A stretch of 64,000 bases of DNA from Paraburkholderia sp. BCC1885 (GTDB lineage: Bacteria > Pseudomonadota > Gammaproteobacteria > Burkholderiales > Burkholderiaceae): the NCBI RefSeq assembly GCF_900996235.1, contig NZ_CAAJGM010000230.1, forward strand, positions 248,001 through 312,000, read 5' to 3'. Positions 51,705 to 61,369 of this stretch are shown piece after piece. The notes below the pieces were generated by a model, which was not told where the DNA came from, did no database searches, and saw nothing but the letters and a program-made list of their open reading frames with translations. The translations under genes were made by a program, and so were the position numbers. Every line of letters begins with the position of its first letter. The stretch's first letter is position 1.

Positions 51705-52919
51705 ATGCAGATCGGCCAACGGATCGGCACCCCGCTTTCGAACTCGGCGACGCGCGTGATGCTGCTCGGCGCGGGCGAGCTGGGCAAGGAAGTGATCATC
51801 GCGTTGCAGCGCCTCGGCGTGGAAGTGATCGCGGTCGACCGTTATCCGAATGCGCCGGGTCATCAGGTGGCGCATCGCGCCCACGTGATCGACATGACCG
51901 ACCGCGCCGCCCTGCGCGCGCTGGTCGAGCAGGAGCGCCCGCATCTGATCGTGCCGGAAATCGAAGCCATCGCCACCGACGCGCTGGCCGCCATCGAAGC
52001 CGACGGCCTCGCCGAAGTGATCCCCACCGCGCGCGCCACGCAACTGACGATGAACCGCGAAGGCATCCGGCGTCTGGCCGCCGAAGAGCTCGGCCTGCCG
52101 ACTTCGCCTTACGCATTCGCGGATTCGCTCGATGAACTGAAGGCGGGCATTGCGAAGGTCGGTTATCCGTGCGTCGTCAAGCCGGTGATGTCGTCGTCGG
52201 GCAAGGGGCAGTCGGTGCTGAAGAGCGACGCCGACGTCGAACCGGCCTGGCAATACGCCATGGCGGGCGGCCGGGTCAATCATGGCCGCGTGATCGTCGA
52301 AGGTTTCATCAACTTCGAGTACGAAATCACCCAGTTGACGGTGCGTGCCATCGACCCTGCCAACGGCCAGACCAGCACCTATTTCTGCGATCCGATCGGC
52401 CACGTGCAGGTTGCCGGCGACTACGTCGAATCCTGGCAGCCGCAGCCGATGAGCCCGCTCGCGCTTGAACGGTCCCGCGACATTTCGCACAAGGTGACGG
52501 CGGCGCTCGGCGGTCGCGGTCTCTTTGGCGTGGAACTTTTCGTGCGCGGCGATGACGTATGGTTTTCGGAAGTCAGCCCGCGTCCGCACGATACCGGCCT
52601 CGTCACGCTGTGCTCGCAACGTCTGTCGGAGTTCGAACTGCACGCGCGGGCGATTCTCGGTTTGCCGGTGGATACCTCGCTGCGGGCGCCGGGCGCGTCG
52701 GCGGTGATCTATGGCGGCCTGGACGAAGCCGGCATCGCCTTCGAAGGCGTGGCGGCGGCGCTGGCCGTGCCGAATGCGGATCTGCGGCTGTTCGGCAAGC
52801 CCGAGAGCTTCGTCAAGCGCCGCATGGGCGTGGCGCTCGCTACCGGCTCGAATACGGACGAAGCCCGCGCCCGCGCGAAGCAGGCAGCGGCAGCGGTGCG
52901 GCCGGTGTCGGCAAAATAA
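51705..52919 (+). CDS. purT: Formate-dependent phosphoribosylglycinamide formyltransferase
   Basis: A 404-residue ATP-grasp enzyme of purine synthesis that formylates GAR using formate and ATP. Features: an N-terminal Rossmann part (VMLLGAGELGKEVIIALQRLGVEVIAVDRY), the ATP-grasp segment CVVKPVMSSSGKGQSVLKS and the metal-binding loop GLFGVELFVRGDDVWFSEVSPRPHDTG. Length and motifs match E. coli PurT. TGGAG precedes the ATG. A weak hairpin follows at 52925. Confidence 0.96.
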   Translation: MQIGQRIGTPLSNSATRVMLLGAGELGKEVIIALQRLGVEVIAVDRYPNAPGHQVAHRAHVIDMTDRAALRALVEQERPHLIVPEIEAIATDALAAIEADGLAEVIPTARATQLTMNREGIRRLAAEELGLPTSPYAFADSLDELKAGIAKVGYPCVVKPVMSSSGKGQSVLKSDADVEPAWQYAMAGGRVNHGRVIVEGFINFEYEITQLTVRAIDPANGQTSTYFCDPIGHVQVAGDYVESWQPQPMSPLALERSRDISHKVTAALGGRGLFGVELFVRGDDVWFSEVSPRPHDTGLVTLCSQRLSEFELHARAILGLPVDTSLRAPGASAVIYGGLDEAGIAFEGVAAALAVPNADLRLFGKPESFVKRRMGVALATGSNTDEARARAKQAAAAVRPVSAK

Positions 52920-52924
52920 GTTGG

Positions 52925-52942
52925 GGCGACAGGTTTGTCGCC
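52925..52942 (+). terminator. Weak stem-loop after purT
   Basis: GGCGACA and TGTCGCC flank GGTT in a perfect 7-bp stem starting 6 bases after the purT stop. No T-tract follows, so it may only stabilise the 3' end. Confidence 0.35.
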
Positions 52943-53039
52943 GGCAGGTTGTTGTGGATGGCGTTAATGCCGTGGCCGGCGCCGTCGTGGTTGCCGCGTT
53001 CGGCGCATCATCCGCAGCATTGAAGGCAGGAGAAGTACC

Positions 53040-53252
53040 ATGAAGTCAGACACCCGCAAGCTCGCGCGGCTTCGCCGGATTGGCCGCCTCGGTGCGTGGG
53101 GCGTTCTGGCCGCGCTGTGCGCGGGGCTCGGTGGGTGTGGTCTTGCGGCGGCGCCGTGCCGGGTGGCGTCGGCGGGTCTGAAAATCGTGCCGGTGGTCGG
53201 CCACGTGGCGGCCGCGCCGACCGATGCCTGCGCGGATGTGATCGATCCGTGA
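53040..53252 (+). CDS. Small putative lipoprotein, 70 aa
   Basis: A 70-residue protein with a basic N-terminus (MKSDTRKLARLRRIGRLG), a hydrophobic stretch and a lipobox-like LGGC at about residue 33. The short mature part contains two further cysteines (CRVASAGLKIVPVVGHVAAAPTDAC). AGGAG lies before the ATG. It resembles short Burkholderiales lipoproteins of unknown function. It lies between purT and the MliC-like gene, all rightward. Confidence 0.7.
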   Translation: MKSDTRKLARLRRIGRLGAWGVLAALCAGLGGCGLAAAPCRVASAGLKIVPVVGHVAAAPTDACADVIDP

Positions 53253-53384
53253 ACCTTTTCCGCGTGAATGGGCGCTGCTGTCCGGCTCTGTCCTGATGAC
53301 GCGCCGTCGGCGCTTGCCCTTTCCCTTGTAGGTCTTGCAGGTACCTGGCAGCTTCGAACGCGGACATCCCAAACGAGGACGCAG

Positions 53385-53756
53385 ATGCGCAGCAAATGGC
53401 TCATGGTGGTAATCGGTCTGCTCACCGTCAATGCGTGGCTGGGCAACGCGTGGGCCACACCTCCCCGTCTCGCGCAAACGCAGACGAAAAACCGCCAGAC
53501 CCTCAAATACACCTGCGCCACCGGCAAGATACTGCAGGTCACCTACTGGAACACGGCGAACGGCCAGAGCTTCGCGCTCGTACCCGTCAAAGGGCAAACG
53601 CTGCTGTTCGTCAACACACTGGCCGCCTCAGGCGTCAAATACCAGGCGTCCAGCTATACCTGGTGGACCAAAGGTCCGCGCGCCGATCTCTACGACGCCA
53701 TGGCGGGCGCCAACGCCGCGCCGATTCTGTCCGATTGCGTCACAATCGTGCGATAG
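53385..53756 (+). CDS. MliC-like C-type lysozyme inhibitor domain protein
   Basis: A 123-residue exported protein. The signal peptide MRSKWLMVVIGLLTVNAWLGNAWA has no lipobox, so the product should be free in the periplasm. The MliC-type beta-barrel follows: LKYTCATGKILQVTYWNTANGQSFALVPVKGQTLLFVNTLAASGVKYQASSYTWWTKGPRADLYD, with two cysteines that would form the family's disulfide. Such proteins protect the cell wall from host C-type lysozyme. GAGGA precedes the ATG at 53385; the frame is open further upstream with non-coding composition. Confidence 0.82.
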   Translation: MRSKWLMVVIGLLTVNAWLGNAWATPPRLAQTQTKNRQTLKYTCATGKILQVTYWNTANGQSFALVPVKGQTLLFVNTLAASGVKYQASSYTWWTKGPRADLYDAMAGANAAPILSDCVTIVR

Positions 53757-53956
53757 CTTGCCGCGAGGCGCCGCCGCGCGCCGTGCTCGACTGTCCGGCT
53801 GCGGGCAGCTTTTGCTCCCAGGTAGTAATCTGTTCCCCGCGGCCACGTCGCGCTTTGCTTTATACGTGGCCCTGCGTGTCATCGTCTTCGATCATCCATT
53901 CCCGGATCCATTGCGCGGGTGCTGCGTCCGCGCCCGTTCGTCAAGCGAGACTCTCA

Positions 53957-55609
<1,653 letters not shown>

Positions 55610-55677
55610 GCGGAGCGAAGGGCATGCGGCTTGCTGCGTGAAACCGGCGGAGCCGATTGCATCGAGGAGAACGCGTC

Positions 55678-57114
55678 ATGTTGAAAAAGACTTACCCGTA
55701 CTACCTGGCAAACGAGGCGGTGGCGGCCAATACCGATCTCGAAGTCACCGACAAATACAGCGGCGAAGTGGCGACCCGCGTCGCCATGGCCGACGCCGCG
55801 GCGATCGACAAGGCCATCGGTTATGCGGTGGCGGCGCAGCCCGCGCTACGTGCGTTTCCGCCGTTCAAGCGCCAGGCCGTGCTGGAACACTGCGTGAGCC
55901 GCTTTCGCGAGCGCTTCGACGAACTGGCGATGGCGCTGTGCATCGAAGCGGGCAAGCCGATCAACGATTCGCGCGGCGAAGTCACGCGCCTGATCGACAC
56001 GTTCAAGGTGGCGGCGGAGGAGGCGGTGCGCATCGACGGTGAGATCGTCAATCTGGAGATTTCGCCGCGCGCCAAGGGCTATCACGGTTATGTCAAGCGC
56101 GTGCCGATCGGGCCGTGCTCGTTCATCTCGCCGTTCAATTTCCCGCTCAACCTGACGGCGCACAAAGTGGCGCCGGCGCTGGCGGCGGGCGTGCCGTTCG
56201 TGCTAAAGCCGGCCAGCCGCACGCCGGTCGGGGCGCTGATCATGGGCGAGATCCTCGCGGAAACGGATCTGCCCAAGGGCGCATTTTCGATCCTGCCGGC
56301 CCACCGCGACGGCGCGGACCTGTTCACCACCGACGAGCGCTTCAAGCTGCTGTCCTTCACCGGCTCGCCGGCGGTGGGCTGGGATCTGAAGAAAAAGGCC
56401 GGCAAGAAAAAGGTGATTCTGGAACTGGGCGGCAACGCGGCGGCCATCGTGGACGGCGATCAGGGCGGCAAGCTCGACTACGTGGTCGACCGGCTGGCGT
56501 TCGGCGCGTTCTATCAGTCGGGGCAGAGCTGCATCGGCGTGCAGCGCATTCTGATCCACGCGAGCATCTACGACGCATTGCGCGAGAAGCTGATTGCCAA
56601 AACGAAGTCGCTGGTCATGGGCGATCCGAAGGACGAAAAGACCTTCGTCGGACCGATGATTTCCGAGTCGGAATCGAAGCGGCTGGCCGGCTGGATGGAA
56701 GCCGCGGTGCTCGACGGCGCGAAAATCGTGGCCGGCGGCAAGGTGGAAGGGGCCAATTTCGAGGCGACCCTGCTCGAAAACGTCAAGCGCGATTCGGACC
56801 TGTATCGCAAGGAGGCCTTCGGCCCGGTGGCGATTCTGGAGCGCTTCGACGACTTCGACCGGGCGCTCGAAACCGTTAACGACAGCGACTTCGGCCTGCA
56901 GGCTGGCGTGTTCACCGATTCGCTCGCCCATGCGCATCAGGCGTGGGACCGGCTGGAAGTGGGCGGCGTGGTGATCAATGACGTGCCGTCGTTCCGGGTG
57001 GACAACATGCCATACGGCGGGGTCAAGGATTCGGGGCTCGGGCGCGAGGGCATTCGCTACGCCATCGAGGATATGACCGAACTGCGGCTGATGGTGATGC
57101 GCGAGACGTGGTGA
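55678..57114 (+). CDS. NAD(P)-dependent aldehyde dehydrogenase
   Basis: A 478-residue aldehyde dehydrogenase. Motifs: ISPFNFPLNLTAHKVAPALAAG, the Rossmann FTGSPAVGWDLKK, catalytic Glu249 in ILELGGNAA and nucleophile Cys285 in QSGQSCIG. A KPASRTP segment places the cofactor-binding Lys. The C-terminal part has KEAFGPVAILERFDDFDRALETVNDSDFGLQAG and the MPYGGVKDSGLGREG end motif. GAGGAGA precedes the ATG. It shares direction and close spacing with the ThDP enzyme, so an aldehyde from that reaction is a possible substrate. Confidence 0.92.
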   Translation: MLKKTYPYYLANEAVAANTDLEVTDKYSGEVATRVAMADAAAIDKAIGYAVAAQPALRAFPPFKRQAVLEHCVSRFRERFDELAMALCIEAGKPINDSRGEVTRLIDTFKVAAEEAVRIDGEIVNLEISPRAKGYHGYVKRVPIGPCSFISPFNFPLNLTAHKVAPALAAGVPFVLKPASRTPVGALIMGEILAETDLPKGAFSILPAHRDGADLFTTDERFKLLSFTGSPAVGWDLKKKAGKKKVILELGGNAAAIVDGDQGGKLDYVVDRLAFGAFYQSGQSCIGVQRILIHASIYDALREKLIAKTKSLVMGDPKDEKTFVGPMISESESKRLAGWMEAAVLDGAKIVAGGKVEGANFEATLLENVKRDSDLYRKEAFGPVAILERFDDFDRALETVNDSDFGLQAGVFTDSLAHAHQAWDRLEVGGVVINDVPSFRVDNMPYGGVKDSGLGREGIRYAIEDMTELRLMVMRETW

Positions 57115-57508
57115 TCCGGCAGGCGGGCCGCTGGCGTGTGAGATTGGCGGCCGGTTTTGCGCCGCGCGGCCGGCACCGCGCGGCCCGGCACCGGCGCGTG
57201 GCCGCTGTCACAGGACTGTCGTCTGCCTGGCCTAGTCTGTGCGGGCCAGCGGCCGTTTCCGGGCGGCCGCGCCCCGTTGGCGCGGCACGTGAGCAGAAAG
57301 CGGGCGGACGCGCCATGAGTGTTTTTGCTGAAGTGCTACAATACCGGCCTTTCCGGCGGGTGTTTCCGTCGGCCGGAGCCGGCTGCATTCTTCCCTGACT
57401 AAATCGGGTACCGTGCGGCACGCCGTGGCTCCGCTTCATCCTGATGCCCTCCGCGGCCCCGGCCGCTGCCGCGCCCCCCGCGCAGGCGCATTTTTAGCGA
57501 AAGCCACC
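57115..57508. other. Intergenic region with rhlE promoter
   Basis: About 390 very GC-rich bases without a supported gene. It contains the -10-like TACAAT at 57337-57342 and a leader of roughly 160 bases before rhlE. Long leaders are common for cold-responsive helicase genes, but no specific structure was identified. Confidence 0.5.
57337..57342 (+). promoter_or_regulatory. Candidate extended -10 element for rhlE
   Basis: GTGCTACAAT: a TG one base before TACAAT gives an extended -10. No -35 consensus is seen. It predicts a 5' UTR of about 160 bases. Confidence 0.45.
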
Positions 57509-58978
57509 ATGTCCGACACAGCCGTCACGCCCAGTACCGCGACCTTTGACCAGTTTGGCCTAGCGCCTGACATCCTGAAAGCCATCGTCGAGCAGGGCTA
57601 TACGACGCCCACGCCGATCCAGGAGCAGGCGATTCCGGTCGTTCTGTCAGGGCGCGACGTCATGGGCGCCGCCCAGACGGGTACGGGCAAGACCGCCAGC
57701 TTTTCCCTGCCGATCATCCAGCGTCTGCTGCAGCACGCGAGCACGAGCGCCTCGCCGGCCCGTCACCCGGTGCGCGCCCTGATCCTCACGCCGACCCGCG
57801 AGCTGGCCGACCAGGTCGCCGCCAACGTGCACGCTTACGCGAAGCACACGGCGCTGCGCAGCGCCGTGGTGTTCGGCGGCGTGGACATGAATCCGCAGTC
57901 CGAGCAACTGCGCCGCGGCGTCGAAATTCTGATCGCGACGCCTGGGCGTCTGCTCGATCACGTGCAGCAGAAGACGGCCAATCTGGGCCAGGTGCAGATG
58001 CTGGTGCTCGACGAAGCCGACCGCATGCTCGACATGGGCTTCCTGCCGGATCTGCAACGCATTCTGAATCTGCTGCCGAAGGAACGTCAGACGCTGCTGT
58101 TTTCGGCGACTTTCTCCGGTGAAATCAAGAAGCTGGCCGCGACCTACCTGCGCAACCCGCAGACCATCGAAGTGGCGCGCAGCAATTCGACCGCGACCAA
58201 CGTCACGCAGACGGTGTACGAAGTCGCCGAGGGCGACAAGACCGGCGCCGTGGTGCAACTGATTCGCGAGCGCGGTTTGAAGCAGGTCATCGTGTTCTGC
58301 AATAGCAAGATCGGCGCGAGCCGTCTCGCGCGCAGTCTCGAACGCGATGGCGTCGTGGCGACGGCGATCCACGGCGATCGCACGCAAAACGAGCGTATGC
58401 AGGCGCTGGACGCGTTCAAGCGCGGTGAAATCGAAGCGCTGGTGGCCACGGATGTCGCCGCGCGCGGCCTGGATATTGCCGAATTGCCGGCGGTGATCAA
58501 CTTCGATCTGCCGTTCAATGCGGAAGATTATGTGCACCGGATCGGCCGTACCGGACGTGCCGGTGCTTCCGGCGACGCGCTTTCGCTGTGCAGCCCGAAT
58601 GAGCGCAAGCAGCTTGCCGATATCGAGAAGCTGATCAAGCGGCCTTTGGACGTGCAACGCCTGACGGTCGATGTGCCGGTGCGGCATCATCCTGAAGAGC
58701 GTGCGCCGCGGCGTGAACGTGAAGCGCGTGATGAGCGCGGTGGACGTCGGCGTGCTGGCGGTTCTTCCGGGTCGGGCGCGGCTTCGTTTGAGCGGCCGCA
58801 TCATCATCGGCAGGCGCCGGTGGATGATTTCTTTTCGAAGCCTTATGAGCCATCGCCTTCGGCTAGTCGCAAGACCGATGACGTTGATGTAGGGGCGCAA
58901 AAGCCGGTTTCGAAGCAGCCGCTGGCTGCGTTGTTGGGTGGGTTTGGGATGCCTGTCAGGAAGAGTACTTCGTCGTAG
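57509..58978 (+). CDS. rhlE: DEAD-box RNA helicase RhlE
   Basis: A 489-residue ATP-dependent RNA helicase. Motifs in order: FDQFGLAPDILKAIVEQGYTTPTPIQEQAIP (Q motif), AQTGTGKT, PTRELADQV, DEADRMLDMGF, SATFS, and in RecA domain 2 AIHGDRTQNERMQALDAF, ATDVAARGLDI and HRIGRTGRAG. A basic low-complexity tail from about residue 395 (RERE.., RRRAGGSSGSG) is typical of RhlE and aids RNA binding. The start at 57509 (MSDTAVTPS) aligns with the family; the upstream frame is non-coding in composition. Confidence 0.95.
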   Translation: MSDTAVTPSTATFDQFGLAPDILKAIVEQGYTTPTPIQEQAIPVVLSGRDVMGAAQTGTGKTASFSLPIIQRLLQHASTSASPARHPVRALILTPTRELADQVAANVHAYAKHTALRSAVVFGGVDMNPQSEQLRRGVEILIATPGRLLDHVQQKTANLGQVQMLVLDEADRMLDMGFLPDLQRILNLLPKERQTLLFSATFSGEIKKLAATYLRNPQTIEVARSNSTATNVTQTVYEVAEGDKTGAVVQLIRERGLKQVIVFCNSKIGASRLARSLERDGVVATAIHGDRTQNERMQALDAFKRGEIEALVATDVAARGLDIAELPAVINFDLPFNAEDYVHRIGRTGRAGASGDALSLCSPNERKQLADIEKLIKRPLDVQRLTVDVPVRHHPEERAPRREREARDERGGRRRAGGSSGSGAASFERPHHHRQAPVDDFFSKPYEPSPSASRKTDDVDVGAQKPVSKQPLAALLGGFGMPVRKSTSS

Positions 58979-59070
58979 TTGGTTTTTGTTGTTGTTGCCT
59001 GCGGCGCTTTGGTGATGGTTCCTGTTGCTGCTTTGGCCTTTCCTTGCGTTCTTGTCGGTTTGCCTGGGTT

Positions 59071-59101
59071 GCCCCGTGCGGGGCGGCACCTACTTTTCTT
59101 T
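59071..59101. repeat. Burkholderiales-type intergenic repeat fragment / terminator-like hairpin
   Basis: GCCCCGTGCGGGGC forms a 6-bp hairpin followed by GGCACCTACTTTTCTTT. From memory, this phrase recurs in many intergenic regions of Paraburkholderia genomes, often followed by an inverted copy (AAAGAAAAGTAGG); here only the first half is present. It lies between the convergent rhlE and gluQ genes and could terminate rhlE. Confidence 0.5.
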
Positions 59102-59124
59102 AGCCTATCGTCTCGGCGGCTTTC

Positions 59125-60048
59125 TCATTCGACCCCGCTCGCCCACGCTTTGATGGCGGCGTTGTAGAACGATTCCAGCGAGCTATGTGTTTGGCCGTTC
59201 ATTTCCAGCTTCAGATGCCGCGCGGCTGCGTGTAATGCGTCTAGCGGACGGCTCGTGTCGAGTGCGGTTGCGCCGGTCTGCTTGCTGAGTTTTTCGCCTT
59301 GGCTGTTCGTGACCACCGGGACATGCAGATAAGCCGGCGTGGGTACGGACAGGCAGCGCTGCAGATAAATCTGGCGCGCTGTCGAATCCATCAGGTCCGC
59401 GCCTCGCACGATGTGAGTGATGTCTGCGTCCGCGTCGTCTACCACCACCGCCAGTTGATATGCCCACTGGTCGTCTGCGCGTCGCAGCACGAAATCGCCG
59501 ACTTCGGTCGCCAGGTTCTGGGTCTGCATGCCCTGCCAGCGGTCTTCGAAGGTGATCGTTGCGGAGCGTGGCTCACTCGTTCCCGCTGCGCGTTTTTCGG
59601 TGCGCTCGCCGTCACCCTCGTCCGGCACGCGCAAGCGCCATGCTCGCGCGGGTTTGCCGTGCAGGCCGGTGCGGCAGGTGCCGGGGTAAGCGAGAGTGGT
59701 GTTGCGGGTATGCGCGTTCAGCAGGGAATCGCTGATCTCTTTGCGGGTGCAACCGCACGGATACACCAGGCCGGCGCCCCGCAGTTGGTCTAGCGCCTGT
59801 TGATAGCGTGCAAGGCGCGCGCTTTGCCAGATGGGCGGTTCGTCCGCGCGCAGGCCGAACCGGTCGAGCGTCGAGAGGATGTCTTCGGCTGCGCCTGGCA
59901 CGGTACGCGGGCCGTCGATGTCTTCGATGCGCACCAGCCATACGCCGTCATGCGCGCGTGCGTCCAGCCAACTCGCCAGCGCGCTGACGAGCGAGCCGAA
60001 ATGCAATGGACCGGTGGGCGAAGGCGCGAAGCGGCCGCGATAGCTCAT
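59125..60048 (-). CDS. gluQ: Glutamyl-Q tRNA(Asp) synthetase
   Basis: A 307-residue truncated glutamyl-tRNA synthetase paralogue that attaches glutamate to queuosine in tRNA-Asp. Class I features: RFAPSPTGPLHFGSLVSALAS (HIGH region), a zinc-binding CGCTRKEI segment, and a KMSKS-like GEKLSKQTG. It lacks the anticodon-binding domain of GltX, which gives the short length. It lies 103 bases downstream of trhO in the same direction; both act on tRNA and are probably cotranscribed. Confidence 0.94.
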   Translation of the reverse strand: MSYRGRFAPSPTGPLHFGSLVSALASWLDARAHDGVWLVRIEDIDGPRTVPGAAEDILSTLDRFGLRADEPPIWQSARLARYQQALDQLRGAGLVYPCGCTRKEISDSLLNAHTRNTTLAYPGTCRTGLHGKPARAWRLRVPDEGDGERTEKRAAGTSEPRSATITFEDRWQGMQTQNLATEVGDFVLRRADDQWAYQLAVVVDDADADITHIVRGADLMDSTARQIYLQRCLSVPTPAYLHVPVVTNSQGEKLSKQTGATALDTSRPLDALHAAARHLKLEMNGQTHSSLESFYNAAIKAWASGVE

Positions 60049-60151
60049 GTTCGGGTTCTCGATCCGCCGCTTTTTTTGCGGTTGTCTTTACGCCTGCCGT
60101 TGTCCCGGTGCGCGCGCGGTGCCGTCGCCAATGCGCAGGCTGCCGCGACGC

Positions 60152-61015
60152 TCACGCCGCGCGTGCGGCGTTTCGCTCCGGATGGCACTCCGGGCAGGTT
60201 TTGCCGGGCACGTAGAGCGGCGACTGCTGGGCTTCCGGGCTGACCACCGCGCGGCAGCCGAAGCATTGCGCCGTCGCCGTCGGTTTGAGGGCGGGGTCGA
60301 GCGCCGTGCGGTAGTCGAAGACGAAGCATTCGCCGTGGTAATGCGCGCCGCCCACTTCCTCGAAATACTTCAGGATGCCGCCTTCGAGCTGGTACACGTT
60401 CTCGATGCCGACTTCCTTCATGTGGATCGCCGCCTTCTCGCAACGGATGCCGCCCGTACAGAAGGACACCACCGTCTTGCCTTCCAGGTCCGCGCGGTTC
60501 TGTTCGATGACGGCTGGAAACTCGCTGAATTTGGTAATGCGGTAGTCGAGCGCGTCATCAAATGTGCCGACGTCGACTTCGAATGCGTTGCGTGTGTCGA
60601 GCATCACCACGGGGCGGCCCGCGTCGTCGTGGCCGCGGTCGAGCCAGGCCTTCAGCGTAGGCGCATCCACCGACGGCGCGCGGCCCAGTTCCGGGCGGAT
60701 CGCCGGCTTCTTCATGGTGATGATTTCGCGCTTCAGCTTCACCAGCATGCGGCGGAACGGCTGCTTCTCCGACACGCTCTCCTTGAACTGCAGATTGGCA
60801 AACTTGCCTTCGAACAGCGGATCGTGGCGGATGTAGTCGATAAACGCGTTTGCCGCTTCCGGCGAACCTGCGACGAACAGGTTGATGCCCTCCGGCGCGA
60901 GTAGGATCGTGCCGCGCAAACCAAGGGCGTTGCACCGCTCGGTGACGAGCGGGCGCCATTCGGCAGTGGCTTCGAGGGTCGCGAATTGATAGGCGGCTAG
61001 GTTGATGATGCTCAT
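60152..61015 (-). CDS. trhO: tRNA uridine(34) hydroxylase, rhodanese-domain protein
   Basis: A 287-residue TrhO/YceA (formerly UPF0176) protein, which makes 5-hydroxyuridine at tRNA position 34 with oxygen. An N-terminal ferredoxin-like domain (LRGTILLAPEGINLFVAG) and a rhodanese domain with active-site Cys186 in FCTGGIRCEKA are seen, plus a C-terminal CFGCR...CPEC zinc-knuckle-like pair. The start at 61015 (MSIINLAAYQF) was chosen; the frame is open 38 codons upstream. Next gene downstream is gluQ, another tRNA-wobble modification gene. Confidence 0.93.
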   Translation of the reverse strand: MSIINLAAYQFATLEATAEWRPLVTERCNALGLRGTILLAPEGINLFVAGSPEAANAFIDYIRHDPLFEGKFANLQFKESVSEKQPFRRMLVKLKREIITMKKPAIRPELGRAPSVDAPTLKAWLDRGHDDAGRPVVMLDTRNAFEVDVGTFDDALDYRITKFSEFPAVIEQNRADLEGKTVVSFCTGGIRCEKAAIHMKEVGIENVYQLEGGILKYFEEVGGAHYHGECFVFDYRTALDPALKPTATAQCFGCRAVVSPEAQQSPLYVPGKTCPECHPERNAARAA

Positions 61016-61369
61016 GATGGTCCAGCAGTAAAGTGGCCAATGGCGCAGCAAACAGCGCGAGCGGCACAATAGGGCCACCCGCGTGGCGCAGCCACGACCG
61101 AACAGGGCGAAACCCGTATTATCCCTCAACCCGCTGGATTGCCCGAGTCGGCCGAATGGCTATCCGGTTGCGATAGCGCAAGAGGCCGGTCAATTGTGGC
61201 CGACGGAACACGCTGCGTTGCCGGGGAGCCGCGTCGCGCGGACGATTCGCCGGGCCGACCGCCGCGGGCGCGGCACGAGCCATGCATCGCGCGCATGTCG
61301 CCCCTGGCCAGATGGCTAACGCGTCGGTTTCGGCCCAAATCTTCCGGAGGGTGGAGTTACAATAACGCC
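61016..61369. other. Divergent intergenic region trhO/dnaE
   Basis: About 350 bases without a supported gene; all frames have non-coding composition. It holds TACAAT at 61357-61362 next to the dnaE start, with GGAGGGTGGAG just before it. No repeat or terminator seen. Confidence 0.5.
61357..61362 (+). promoter_or_regulatory. -10-like element (TACAAT) abutting the dnaE start codon
   Basis: TACAAT ends 7 bases before the dnaE ATG at 61370. If used, transcription would start at or next to the A of the ATG. The purine-rich GGAG at 61352-61355 is 14 bases from the ATG, too far for a good Shine-Dalgarno. Confidence 0.4.
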
